Shown here: positions 10,929 through 20,574 of the stretch, piece after piece
Layout of the letters: each line of letters begins with the position of its first letter
How positions within the stretch are numbered: the stretch's first letter is position 1
Source of the DNA: Azorinus chamasolen
Lineage: Eukaryota; Mollusca; Bivalvia; Cardiida; Solecurtidae
Assembly: GCA_963576725.1 (NCBI GenBank)
Contig: OY755241.1
Span: forward strand, 25,332,449-25,396,448
Reading direction: 5' to 3'
DNA length: 64,000 bases
The notes under the pieces: generated by a model
Databases searched by the model: none
Seen by the model: only the letters and a program-made list of their open reading frames with translations
Told to the model about the DNA's origin: nothing
Made by a program: the position numbers and the translations under genes

Positions 10929-11146
10929 AACCCATTGCTCCATGAATATTCTTGCAAGAAATAATAACTGTACGAATATCAACTCTCTGATTTTTATAGA
11001 CCATCATGAACATGGGGATATTTACAATTCAAAACACTGTAGGAATAGATCCATGTAATAGCATAAGCAAACAGAGCAGACCCTGATCAAACAGCTCCTA
11101 CATGGGCCGTCTGATATGGAACTGCTCTGTTTGCAAAGGCATTTAA
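10929..11146 (+). mobile_element. Family B2 TTAA element
   Basis: Left end TAACCCATTGCTCCATGAAT; palindrome 11067-11134 (GCAAACAGAGCAGACCC to CTGCTCTGTTTGC). Its right TTAA (11143-11146) is also the left TTAA of the next element. Confidence 0.7.
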
Positions 11147-11357
11147 CCCTTTCGCTGTCAATGCCGGATCTGTGATTACCTATGCAAACAGTTTGGATCT
11201 AGATGAGACGCCGAGAAACTCGGCGTCTCATAAGGATCCAAACTGTTTGTTACTGTTACTATGTTTTTGAAACAAAAAAGAAGAAAATCAAAATAATGAA
11301 AATTTGTAGCAGACGACAAAGTTTGCAGACGACAGAGTTTGGCAGCGAAATGGTTAA
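11143..11357 (+). mobile_element. Family C TTAA element, complete
   Basis: 215 bp; ends TTAACCCTTTCGCTGTCAAT and TTTGGCAGCGAAATGGTTAA. Palindrome 11184-11249 with CCGAGAAACTCGG centre. The 3' flank has the repeated AGACGACA motif typical of C. Confidence 0.85.
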
Positions 11358-11523
11358 AGGGCGCCTCTATAGTGTATAGGATTGTGTCTCTGCAAGGTTT
11401 AATTCTAAACAGTTAATTTCTATGTTATATCTGGTTCTAATGTTCTCCAATCTGTTTTAAAGCCTTCAGTGCCATGAAGACGAGTGTGTAATATCGTATG
11501 AATAGATCTATGAAAAATCATTA

Positions 11524-11576
11524 GCAAACAGAACATACTATAGGAGCCGTCTGATCTGGGTCTGCTCTGTTTTCGA
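11524..11576. mobile_element. B palindrome with left-arm deletion
   Basis: GCAAACAGAAC joins ACTATAGGAGCCGTCTGATC and CTGCTCTGTTT. The inner half of the left arm is missing. Confidence 0.6.
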
Positions 11577-11803
11577 AGGCGTAAAATGACACGTTTATGG
11601 TATTACATTTGAACAAAATCATACAATGTCTGAGAAGTCGTACGTGCATCTAACCAAGCACATCCTGTTGTAAAAATGACGTTCAACTCTCGTGTGCTGC
11701 ATTTTAAAACATTTTGATTCATTGTCTAAACTACATTGAAGCTTTTTACAAACGTATCCTCAATAAACCTTCTCCCGATAATAGCGACCTGACTAGCATT
11801 TGT

Positions 11804-11853
11804 AAATAGCTTGGATCCAGTAGACTCGGCGTCTCAACAGGATCCAAACTGTT
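11804..11853. mobile_element. Truncated family C palindrome
   Basis: GTAAATAGCTTGGATCCAG and GGATCCAAACTGTTAA remain, with an internal deletion. Its right edge runs into the TTAA of the following D element. Confidence 0.55.
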
Positions 11854-12081
11854 AAATCCATTCCCTCATAATGATGCATTTTGGTGCCTCTGTAAAAGTC
11901 AGTTTTTTGAAACCAATATGATGAATGGAGCATTTGCTCCATAGGAGCAGATGCTCCATTCATCACAATGGCTTCAAAACTTCACAATTATAAACTTGTC
12001 TTTTTTTCTAGTAAATGCTCCTTTTCAGTAGATTTATCTAAAGAGGTTGGGTCTAAAATAGCCTATAAGGTAATGGGTTAA
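11852..12081 (+). mobile_element. Family D TTAA element, complete
   Basis: 230 bp; TTAAATCCATTCCCTCATAA to TAAGGTAATGGGTTAA. Palindrome 11908-11976 has changed to GGAGCATTTGCTCCATAGGA; matching GGAG/CTCC changes are present in both arms compared with other D copies (GATGAATGGAG versus GATAAATAGAG). Confidence 0.8.
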
Positions 12082-12159
12082 TACCTTTAGTAGTCTGTTA
12101 AAACCTTGATCGAATTGGAAGTAGTGAAAATATTGCATCACCGTGAAACAAGGGCTTAG

Positions 12160-12206
12160 CAGGATAAGGAGTAACTCGGCGTCTCATCAGGATCCAAACT
12201 GTTTGA
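12160..12206. mobile_element. Right half of a family C palindrome
   Basis: GAGTAACTCGGCGTCTCATC followed by AGGATCCAAACTGTTTGAC; left arm absent. Confidence 0.55.
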
Positions 12207-12450
12207 CACCCTGTTTATCTCTGTATAAAAGAATCGAAAAGCGCTCACTCTGAAACTTGAAGACCCTGGAGGAGGTGTACACTGTTTGCGAATAACATGC
12301 ATGCCCCGCATTCAGATTGTTAACCAATTTGCGCCCAGTGGATTCTTCCATGTTTATATATTGGATTAGTCCATTATTTGATCTAAGGGATGCATGGCCT
12401 AAATTTTCATCTTCGTTTTATTTTACATGTGTATTGAAATTTCTATCATC

Positions 12451-12515
12451 GAACAGTGTAGACTCTGATCAGACGCCGCATCATGTGGCGTCTGATCAGA
12501 GTCTACACTGTTTGC
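12451..12515. mobile_element. Family H-type perfect palindrome
   Basis: Arms AACAGTGTAGACTCTGATCA and GACGCC pair perfectly with the right arm around GCATCATGT. Even the ACTCTGATC variant (usually ACCCTGATC) is present on both arms. Confidence 0.75.
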
Positions 12516-12627
12516 CTGTATCCCATATATAGGATCGTTGGTACAAAAGGGTTAGGAAAGTTGTAGGTGAACAATATCGTCTTTGTGCAAGCCCTAATAG
12601 CATTAGATCTTATACAAACATTGCCTT

Positions 12628-12702
12628 CCTTGAGGGTGACGATGCATATTGTCTAACTGAGGTAACACAATTGACCGAGGAGAAAGTCATTACTTTCAAG
12701 TA
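12628..12702. repeat. Diverged single arm of the 20235-20380 hairpin repeat
   Basis: GAGGGTGACGATGCATATTG and ACCGAGGAG resemble, in order and spacing, GAGGGCGACAGCACGTATTG and CACCGAGGAG of the large hairpin near 20.3 kb. Confidence 0.4.
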
Positions 12703-12707
12703 ACAAT

Positions 12708-12792
12708 TAACCCATTCACTGCCATATAGACGGGTATGTGATACCCGATGTAAACATTTTGTATCCAGACGAGACGTCGAGTATCTCATGAG
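12708..12792. mobile_element. Family C element, truncated
   Basis: TTAACCCATTCACTGCCATA start, then a shortened palindrome (12745-12792; CAGACGAGACGTCGAG, AGGATACAAGCTGTTTGACA). Confidence 0.5.
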
Positions 12793-12830
12793 GATACAAG
12801 CTGTTTGACAAACGGTGAACTTCGGAAGTA

Positions 12831-13004
12831 CAGTAAATCCCTCTAATGCGACCATCAAAATTATTTATAGTTCTGGGTCTTAAATGCAGGTGGTAGCTTA
12901 ATGCACGTCGAAAGTTATGCAGAAAGCTCCTGCATTAAGCAACCACCTGCTTTTAAAGACATATATTCCATTCATAAAGTGGTCGCATAAGAGGGGTTTT
13001 ATTG
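12831..13004. mobile_element. Family E element, palindrome internally deleted
   Basis: TA at 12829-12830 and 13005-13006; ends CAGTAAATCCCTCTAATGCG and CGCATAAGAGGGGTTTTATTG. The palindrome (12889-12950) lost its inner right quarter but keeps both outer arms. Confidence 0.8.
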
Positions 13005-13013
13005 TAGTCAATG

Positions 13014-13219
13014 TTAACCATTTACTCCCTACATACGTCTTTCTAAAGCTCCTATGCCTTTGCAAACAAAGTAGACCCAGATCAGACGGCTCCTAAAGGT
13101 TTCTGCAGCTTCCGCCATGGCCATTATTATTGTGTCCATGTGCTAATATAAAATTTAATCTAATTAATATTCATGATGTCTTTATTTCTCACATGAATAT
13201 TCATGGAGTAAAGGGTTAA
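13014..13219 (-). mobile_element. Family B2 TTAA element, half palindrome deleted
   Basis: TTAACCATTTACTCCC at 13014 and GGAGTAAAGGGTTAA ending 13219. Only the arm GCAAACAAAGTAGACCCAGA remains. Confidence 0.75.
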
Positions 13220-13700
13220 AGATGAAATGAATTAAGCAAGAGTCAACGTTGTTGTCTGTTTTTCCTCTAGTTGCGAGGGGTGGGGTGGGGTGGGTGGGGT
13301 GGCGGGGTCACTTTTCACTTTTCAGACCAACATGCTGATATAAAATATAGTTGTAACTCAAAGCTCACAGAGATACTATACAGTATAACCTATTCACCAA
13401 CCACTCAGAAGAAATATAGGCTTAAGTATGTGTCTCCATAACAGTGGACAGCTATAGCATGAGACCAGAATCGTGCAGAAAGCCTCAAAGGTAACACAAC
13501 AATTTGAGATATATATCTTTATACAGTACCCCTAATCATGGAGGGATTTATCACTTTTTGAGTGTCACTTCAGTGAATTTTTATTATGGTCATGAAAAAG
13601 ATGATATCAATTCAATAGAGGACCACCGAAGATGACTTCGATTAAAAACAAAACCAACACTATACAACACGATAAAAATTGTCAGATTCCCCATTCTACT
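13220..13700. other. No gene recognised; G-rich tract
   Basis: Non-coding sequence. At 13276-13307 runs of three to four G are separated by single T or C, a canonical G-quadruplex pattern on the + strand. Nothing else stands out. Confidence 0.5.
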
Positions 13701-13961
13701 TTTATTAACCCTTGCGCGCTAATTATTTGTCATCTGAAAACGTCTACTCTGTTTACAATTCTCAGTCATTATTTCTGCTATTTTCCTTCTAAAATACAAT
13801 TGGAGTGACAAACAGTTTTGTTCACCTGGATCTAAACTGTTTGCAGCACAAATTCACCGCAAGAATGCAGTGAGCTAAAGTGACTAGGTCGGGATTTACC
13901 CCGCGCGACCTCTTCAACCAGTTAATAGACAGTACCCAGGCCGAAGACCTTTTTGAACTTA

Positions 13962-14200
13962 TTAACCTTTTCCCTGTTAATCGTGACTTGACTGATATTC
14001 GAAAACAGATTGGATTCCAATCAGACCCACATTAATCGAATCAGACGCAGAGTAACATGGAATCTGATCAGGATCCACACTGTTTGACATTTGATGGAAC
14101 GTTTCATAAAAGGTGGGACGAATCAGAAAGTATTTAAAAATCGCGACAGACCAGCGTTTCTGCAGACGACATTTGCTTTGCAGCAGGGTAAGGGATAATA
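13962..14200 (+). mobile_element. Family C-like TTAA element, diverged
   Basis: TTAACCTTTTCCCTGTTAAT start; palindrome-like 14012-14091 with GGATTCCAATCAGACC and GGATCCACACTGTTTG; right flank GCAGACGACATTTGC then AGGGTAAGG. The right TTAA is mutated. Confidence 0.55.
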
Positions 14201-14244
14201 AAACTTACTTAGTCTGAGTAAGTTATCATTCTCACCGATGACAC

Positions 14245-14425
14245 TTAATTAATGTATTGTTGTCAACTGCAAATAGTTTGGATCCAGATGAGACGTCGAG
14301 TAACTGAGTATCTAAACTGCTTAACAGTCTAGGGGTTTTTAAACTAAAAAAGGAAGACAAAAGAACGAAAACTCGTACAAACGACTAATTTTGTAGACGA
14401 CAATAATTGTCAGCGAAAGAGTTAA
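14245..14425 (+). mobile_element. Family C element with shortened palindrome
   Basis: GCAAATAGTTTGGATCCAGA, then a deleted right arm, then the family 3' flank (AGACGACAATAATTGTCAGC) and AAAGAGTTAA. Confidence 0.55.
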
Positions 14426-14429
14426 AAGT

Positions 14430-14660
14430 ACTCTAGATTGGCGTGAACTATTTACACCACAGATGCGTCTTTAAACGCCTTTGAAAACAAAGTTGGGTCT
14501 TCTCTGTTTCCTTGTGGAATTATGTATACACACATGTATCTGATTTTACAGTTTTTACCGAAGCTGATTTTTTTCTCGTTCACGTGCCATTATAAATAAG
14601 CTAATAAATATTCATAATACCTAGTTTCTTACATTTAATTTCCACGGAGCAAAGGTTTAA
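14430..14660 (-). mobile_element. Family B2 element, centre deleted, inverted
   Basis: The palindrome is reduced to TTTGAAAACAAAGTTGGGTC and CTCTGTTTCC. Right end CACGGAGCAAAGGTTTAA shares its TTAA (14657-14660) with the next B1 copy. Confidence 0.6.
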
Positions 14661-14880
14661 CCCTTTCCCTGTTCTATGTTTATTTCAAATTTCAATACAC
14701 CGAATATTCATGATCAGAATAGTTATAATAAAATATGTAAGGTGGAACATTGTAGCCATTTTCAAATTTCAATAGCAAACAGAGCAGACCCTGATCAGAC
14801 GGCTCCTATAGGAGCCGTCTGATCAGGGTCTACTCTGTTTGCAAATGCGTGAAAACACGTTTATATGAGGGAAACGCTAA
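14657..14880 (+). mobile_element. Family B1 TTAA element
   Basis: TTAACCCTTTCCCTGTTCTA left end; right end GAGGGAAACGCTAA with one substitution in the TTAA. Palindrome 14775-14842 is a nearly perfect 68-mer (GCAAACAGAGCAGACCC to GGGTCTACTCTGTTTGC). Confidence 0.82.
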
Positions 14881-14889
14881 AGGTATAGT

Positions 14890-15265
14890 CAAAACAGTTG
14901 AACAGGTCCTGCGGGTTAAGATATAGACAGCAGGTCAGTTAATATATGATGTACTTTTATCACTCCTCGTTCACTTTTACTTCTTCACTATTCGCACTGC
15001 CCATCTTGAGTATTAATTAATTGTTTTTTAATTGAAATCAAAGAGTGGTGAGACGTATTGCCATGGCAATAGAGAATCAAATATGTAATATATTGCAGGG
15101 AGGTTTTATTAAAAATGAGTTGTTCTTTATTTGACGCTTAATAATTTTCGTTACAAACAATATGGTCTGCTTTAAGTTTGATGGTGAGTTTTCCTACAAT
15201 TTCTTCTCTGGGTAAGTGGTGGGCCAAACAATTTGGGTCCTGATGAGACCTGAGTTACAGATAAA
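14890..15265. other. No gene or repeat recognised
   Basis: Only a weak family C trace near 15230-15250 (AATTTGGGTCCTGATGAGAC). No exon evidence. Confidence 0.4.
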
Positions 15266-15268
15266 GGC

Positions 15269-15345
15269 GCGTACCCAAATATAAAATTGTCATTTCTTCA
15301 CCAAACCGTATACTGTGACCACTCTTTAGAATCGTCTCGAAGAGT
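15269..15345. mobile_element. Left half of a family A element
   Basis: GTACCCAAATATAAAATTGT then ACTGTGACCACTCTTTAGAA up to TCGTCTCGAAGAG; the right half is missing. Confidence 0.6.
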
Positions 15346-15349
15346 ATCA

Positions 15350-17295
15350 TATTTAACCCATCCTAAGTCTGTTCATATGTTTACCTATTTTTACTGTAGC
15401 CTATATTTACTGTATCCTATTTAAGCCATGCTATTTTTGCCCCTATTTTACTGTGCCCTATTTTGAGCTCACCAGAGCACTTTGTGCTCAGGGTGAGCTT
15501 TTGTGATCGCCCGTTGTCCGTCGTCCGTCGGCGTGCGTCGTGCGTCGTTCGTCGTCCGTCGTCAACAATTTGAACCTTTAAAAATCTTCTCCTCTGAATC
15601 TACAGGGTTCCCATCTTTCATCTTTAGCACATAGTATCATATTTAGGTCCTCTACAAAAGTTATATAAATTATGCCCCTGGGGTCAAAATTGGCCCCGCC
15701 CCAGGGGTGCCTTGTTTTCAATAGAAACATATAGTAAAACTTTGAAAATCTTCTCCTCTTAAACCAGAAGGTTCTCAGCTTTCATATTTGGCACATAAAT
15801 GTCCTCTACAAAAGCTATATAAATTATGCCCCTGTGGTCAAAATTGGCCCCGCCCCAGGGTTGGGCAGTTTTCAATAGAAACAAATAGTGAAATCTTTGA
15901 AAATCCTTTTCTCTGAAACTGGAAGTCTCTGAGCTTTCATATTTGGCACAGAGCATCATGTTCAGGTCCTCTAAAAAAGATATATAAATTATGGCCCTGG
16001 GGTCAAAATTGACCCGCCCCAGGGTTGAGCAGATTTCAATAGAAACAAATAGTGAAATCTTTGAAAATCTTCTCTGAAACTGGAAGGCCCTCGGCTTTCA
16101 TATTTGACACATAGCATCATGTTCAGGTGCTCTACAAAAGTTATATAAATTATTGCCCCAGGGTCAACATTGGCCCCGCCACAGGGGTGGGCAGTTTTAA
16201 ATAGAAAAAATAGTGAAATCTTTGAAAATCTTCTGCTCTGAAACTGGATGGCTCTCAGCTTTCATATTTGGCACATAGCATCATGTTCAGGTCCTCTACA
16301 AAAGTTATATAAATTATGGCCCTGGGGTCAAAATTGACCCCGCCCCAGGGGTGGGCAGTTTTCAATAGAAACAAATACATGTAGCGAAAACTTTGAAAAC
16401 CTTCTCCTCTGGAACTTGAAGGTTTTCAGCTTTCATATTTTTGGCACATAGCATCATGTTCAGATCCTCTACAAAAGTTATATAAGTTATGGTCCCAGGG
16501 TCAAAATTGGCCCCGCCCCAGGAGAGGGCAGTTTTCAATAGAAACAAATAGTGAAATCTTTGAATATCTTCTTCTCTGAAACAGGAAGGTTCTCAGCTTT
16601 TATATTTTGCACGTAGCATCATGTTCAGGTCCTCTACAAAATTTATATAAATTATGGCCCTGGGGAGAAAATTGGCCCGCCCCAGGGATGGGCAGTTTTC
16701 AATAGAAACATATAGTGAAAACTTTGAAATTCTTCTCGTCTGAAACTGGAAGGTTCTCAGCTTTCATATTTGACTCATATCATCATTTTCAGGTCCTCTA
16801 CAAAAGTTATATAAATTGTGCCTCTTTGGTCAAAATTATCCCCGCCCCAGGGCAGGCTAGTTTTCTATAGAAACATATAGTGAAAACTTTGAAAATCTTC
16901 TCCTCTGATTGTCTGGTGAGCGCTTCAGGGCCATTCTGGTCCTCTTGTTACTGTATCCCATGTATAATGTACCCTATTTAACTCACCCTAGTTTGACCCT
17001 ATTTTCTACTGTACCTTATTTTTTATTATATCCCATTTATGATGTACCCTAAATTACTGTATCCCATTTATACATGTATATCCTATAGTATTTTAACTGC
17101 AATCTGCTTTGTCCCTATTTTACTGCACCTTATTGTACCGTACCATTCATGATATACCCTATTTAACTCGTTCTATTGTTTGCCCCTATTTTACTATGTC
17201 CTATTTTTACTATATTCTATTGTTCCTGTATCCAGTTTATACTGTATCCTGTTTTTACTGAAACTTTAACTGTACTCATTTTTTTATAAGACTAC
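15350..17295. repeat. Degenerate TACTGTATCCYATTT tandem repeat, interrupted
   Basis: Imperfect units around TTTACTGTATCCTATTT occur at 15350-15464 and again at 16956-17295. The intervening 1.5 kb is the pearl-like element, so the array was split by that insertion. Confidence 0.65.
15465..16955 (+). mobile_element. Pearl/Helentron-like element with ~164-bp core repeats
   Basis: Starts GAGCTCACCAGAGCACTTTG, then a TCCGTCG/GTC microsatellite-like stretch (15508-15564), then about eight tandem units of 154-173 bp (GTTTTCAATAGAAACA ... GGTCAAAATTGGCCCC), then GGTGAGCGCTTCAGGGCC and the short hairpin AGGGCCATTCTGGTCCTCTT. This order (flank, microsatellite, ~160-bp core repeats, hairpin flank) is that of non-autonomous Helentron/pearl elements of bivalves. 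No coding capacity. Family assignment is inferred without a database search. Confidence 0.6.
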
Positions 17296-17312
17296 TCTAT
17301 TCCATTTTACAG

Positions 17313-17517
17313 CTACAATGCTCGTGGCCTGTCCAGCGACATTGGCCGATGGCAATGGGACGTCCATTTACTCAATTAGCAACAAGATATTCGATGGAAT
17401 GAAGGCGAAGAACACGTTCAAATTTACTGGCTGGATCAAACTCAACGGGGAGCTGATCTGCGGTGCTTCCCTCTACAAGCAACGTTGGCTCATCACGGCG
17501 GCCCATTGTTTCGAGGA
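17313..17517 (+). CDS. Serine protease homologue, exon with His57 (TAAHC)
   Basis: Acceptor TTTTACAG precedes the exon and donor GTAAGT follows it. It encodes the N-terminal barrel of a trypsin-fold (S1) domain: KIFDGMKAK at the mature N-terminus position (usually IVGG), CGASLYKQRW, and LITAAHCFE with the catalytic His. The exon leaves two bases (GA) that join the next exon's first A to make Glu. A Met at 17318 is in frame, but a signal-peptide exon further upstream may exist; none was found. IFDG instead of IVGG means normal zymogen activation (the new Ile N-terminus pairing with Asp194) is doubtful. Secretion is expected from the family but not shown here. Confidence 0.85.
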
Positions 17518-17539
17518 GTAAGTCAAAACCTTAAATCGC

Positions 17540-17765
17540 CATCCGGTAGACATGTAATAGTGACCCTCTGTAGGTAGATCTGCAACCCATGGATCAATAT
17601 TATACATGGAATGCTGACTCGGGTATTACATGTCGAATGATTACCAAAAGCAGTTATAGTAAAGGACAAAGTGAAGGACAATGACCCTATGTACAGAGAA
17701 ATGTGATTTCTTGGGTCGACATTATACATAGAACACTGAATCGGGTCATTATTTGATGGGGTTCA
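17540..17765. repeat. Diverged two-copy tandem repeat in intron 1
   Basis: TATTATACATGGAATGCTGA with CTCGGGTATTACATG and ATTATACATAGAACACTGAA with TCGGGTCATTA are two diverged copies about 120 bp apart, just downstream of the first protease exon. Confidence 0.5.
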
Positions 17766-17870
17766 TCTTTTCAAGGCCAGTCTCAATGGCAATAGCCACC
17801 ATTACCGATTGGTTAGAGCATGATTGTTGCACCACGAGAAAAAAGGTATTTTATCCACATAGGGATCTTT

Positions 17871-18120
17871 AAACGCAAGTAGATGAATATTCATGTAAGA
17901 AATAACGACATCATGAATATTTATAAACTATTTTTTTAATGTAAACTTTTCAAGGGATTGTTTTGCTTTGACCAAAAACTGTAGAACTAGAGCTATATCA
18001 TATCACAAGTAAACACAGCAGACCCTGATCAGACGGCTCCTATAGGAGCCTATAGGAAATTCCTGATAGTGGTATGTTTGCAAAGGTGTGAAAAGGCGTT
18101 TATATGAAAGAAAGAGTTAA
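17871..18120 (+). mobile_element. Family B2 element with rearranged palindrome
   Basis: GATGAATATTCATGTAAGAA flank, palindrome zone 18008-18084 in which GGCTCCTATAGGAGCC is followed by a second TATAGG and a broken right arm. Ends AAAGAAAGAGTTAA. Confidence 0.65.
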
Positions 18121-18205
18121 AGCTTTCTGTATAAGTACTGTTCTGCTTTACCACCTGTTAAACAATCTAGAATTATATTTCCTATGAGTGGTCGTATTAG
18201 AGAAA
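18121..18205. mobile_element. Right half of a family E element
   Basis: AGCTTTCTGTATAAG, CTTTACCACCTG and TGGTCGTATTAGAGAAACTT are the right palindrome arm and right TIR of E, starting immediately after the TTAA of the B2 copy. Confidence 0.6.
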
Positions 18206-19030
18206 CTTAACTATAATTACATAGCAACATTGAGCGGTAGTATTAGAGAAACTTAACTGTAATTACATAGCAACATTGAGCGGTCGTATTAGAGAAACTT
18301 AACTGTAATAACATAGCAACATTGAGCGGTAGTATTAGAGAAACTTAACTGTAATTACATAACAACATTGAGTGGTCGTATTAGAGAAACTTAACTGTAA
18401 TTACATAACAACATTGAGCGGTAGTATTAGATAAACTTAACTGTAATTACAAAGCAACATTAAGCGGTCGCATTAGAGAAACGTAACTGTAATTACAAAG
18501 CAACATTGAGCGGTCATATTAGAGAAACTTAACTGTAATTACAAAGCAACATTGAGCGGTCGTATTAGAGAAACGTAACTGTAATTCCATTGCAACATTG
18601 AGCGGTCGTACTAGAGAAACTTAACTGTAATTCCATAGCAATATTGAGCGGTCGTACTAGAGAAACTTAACTGTAATTCCATAGCAACATTGAGTGGTCG
18701 TACAAGAGAAACCTAACTGTAATTACATAGCAACATTGAGCGGTCGTATTAGAGAAACTTAACTGTAGTTACATAGCAACATTGAGCGGTCGTATTAGAG
18801 AAACTTAACTGTAATTACATAGCAACATTGAGCGGTCGTATTAGATAAACTTAACTGTAATTCCATAGCAACATTGAGCGGTCGTACTAGAGAAACCTAA
18901 CTGTAATTCCATAGCAATATTGAGTGGTCGTACTAGAGAAACTTAACTGTAATTCCATAGCAATATTGAGTGGTCGTACTAGAGAAACTTAACTGTAATT
19001 ACATAGCAACATTAAGTGGTCGTATTAAAT
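18186..19030. repeat. 46-bp minisatellite, about 18 copies, from an E-element end
   Basis: Unit TTAACTGTAATTACATAGCA plus ACATTGAGCGGTCGTATTAGAGAAAC. The GTGGTCGTATTAGAG...CTGTA part is the right terminus of the E element directly in front, so the array appears to have grown out of that terminus. Confidence 0.9.
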
Positions 19031-19288
19031 AGAGTATGTTATGAATATTCATGGAGTAAAGGGGATCGTACCACATAAGCGCTCGAGTAACCCAGGGTGC
19101 TTACTAATTCAGGATGATCGTTAATACATATTTCATATAAGTGTATTTGACATTCATATTGTCAACCCGATAAACAGAATGTCAAGCAAGATATTGATGG
19201 GTTTCATGGCAATATGAAGGTCTCTCTCACACACGGGTACCCAACATTGATTTTATAATACCGAACCACAGTTATCTGTAGCTCCGAG

Positions 19289-19453
19289 ACAGTTCCTGTC
19301 TGATCAGTGTCTGGTCTGTTTGCTATGTTATGGGTAAGAATTTACAGTTCCTGTCTGATCAGTGTCTGGTCTGTTTGCTATGTTATGGGTAAGAATTTAC
19401 AGTTCCTGTCTGATCAGTGTCTGGTCTGTTTGCTATGTTATGGGTAAGAATTT
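19289..19453. repeat. 55-bp tandem triplication of a B-palindrome arm
   Basis: Three almost identical 55-bp units, ACAGTTCCTGTCTGATCAGT plus GTCTGGTCTGTTTGC and a 3' flank. The unit is the right half of a B palindrome with its flanking sequence. Confidence 0.9.
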
Positions 19454-19900
19454 ACAGTTTCTGTATTATTCATACAGTAATAAGCACATATTCATTTTGT
19501 GTGGCGTCTTACATGAATGTTCTTAAAGTATATGGTTAAGCATCACGGCCATAATTAAGAATGACCTTAAAACAGTACGAATGACTTCCCTAGCGAATCT
19601 TATGTTCATAACGAAGACTTATCAATGACTACAGAAACCCTACTACCTTGTATGTACACATTATAATGTTTAGATGCAAGTGGATGCTTCATACGGATTC
19701 CGGAGCTATTTGCATACATTTCAACCACCATTAAGCTACCACGTGTATTAGAGGTCTAAAACAAGTTTCCATTTTACTGACTGTTGTACAACTACACCGT
19801 AGTTGTAGTTTTAATATAAGTCGAAATACGGGGAAATAAGCTCTCGTACATTTGATAACAATGTAGATAAGATAATTCACCATATATATAATCAGCGTGT
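19454..19900. other. Intronic sequence, element scraps only
   Basis: A decayed E palindrome can be traced at about 19676-19745 (GATGCAAGTGGATGCTTCAT, TTAAGCTACCACGTG). Otherwise nothing recognised. Confidence 0.4.
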
Positions 19901-19902
19901 GT

Positions 19903-19950
19903 GCTGTTTTGTAGGAACCCTATCATCTGGGTCTACACTGTTTGCAAAGG
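19903..19950. mobile_element. Right half of a family H palindrome
   Basis: TTGTAGGAACCCTATCATCT followed by GGGTCTACACTGTTTGCAAA. Confidence 0.5.
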
Positions 19951-20234
19951 AAATTAGTGACTTGTGTCCCACACAGTAAGGATTAACTGTATTTGACCCC
20001 TGCCATATGAAAAGCAAATTCTACACTTTATAACTTGAACAGGCATCACATTAAGACTACGGCGTATAAACAGGTTCTACGCTGATTTCACACCAATTAG
20101 CTGACGGTGACAAATAGTACAGAACCAGTTGATCTTGAATAGATACCGAGGTGATCGGCATCTTATCAGGATCAAAACTGTTTGCAAAAATATTAACGAA
20201 TTAGCGCATATCGTTCTAAAGGTCAAATATCATA

Positions 20235-20380
20235 TAAATATCACATCCATGGAGGGCGACAGCACGTATTGTCAACCCAAGGTTGGTAATGTCCACCGAG
20301 GAGTTAGCTAACGCTCAGTTGACATTACCAACCTTGGGTTGACAATACGTGCTGTCGCCCTCCTTTGGATGTGATATTTA
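20235..20380. repeat. Large near-perfect hairpin, separate family
   Basis: Two arms of about 59 nt pair almost completely (AAATATCACATCCATGGAGG left, CCTCCTTTGGATGTGATATT right; ACCCAAGGTTGGTAATGTC opposite GACATTACCAACCTTGGGT) around a 27-nt loop. It lies about 200 bp beyond the stop codon of the - strand gene. Unrelated in sequence to families A-I, but one arm recurs diverged at 12628-12702. Confidence 0.85.
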
Positions 20381-20574
20381 CATAATGATAGTGTTCTTTA
20401 AGTACAAAATGTATCTTGCATGGGGCTAATAATTTTAGGTGAGGGGAAAGATGATCACGTTCATATTAATGTTTTTGAAGAAGGAACAACAAAACTTTTT
20501 TATAGTTAAAATCAAACAATTTCTTTTTGTATCTGTTTCCCGTTTTCAATATACAAAATCAATCATAATAAACA

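Noticed and set aside
14775..14842. Palindromes as transcription terminators
   Set aside because: Bacterial-type terminators do not apply here; the hairpins are inside transposable elements with target duplications.
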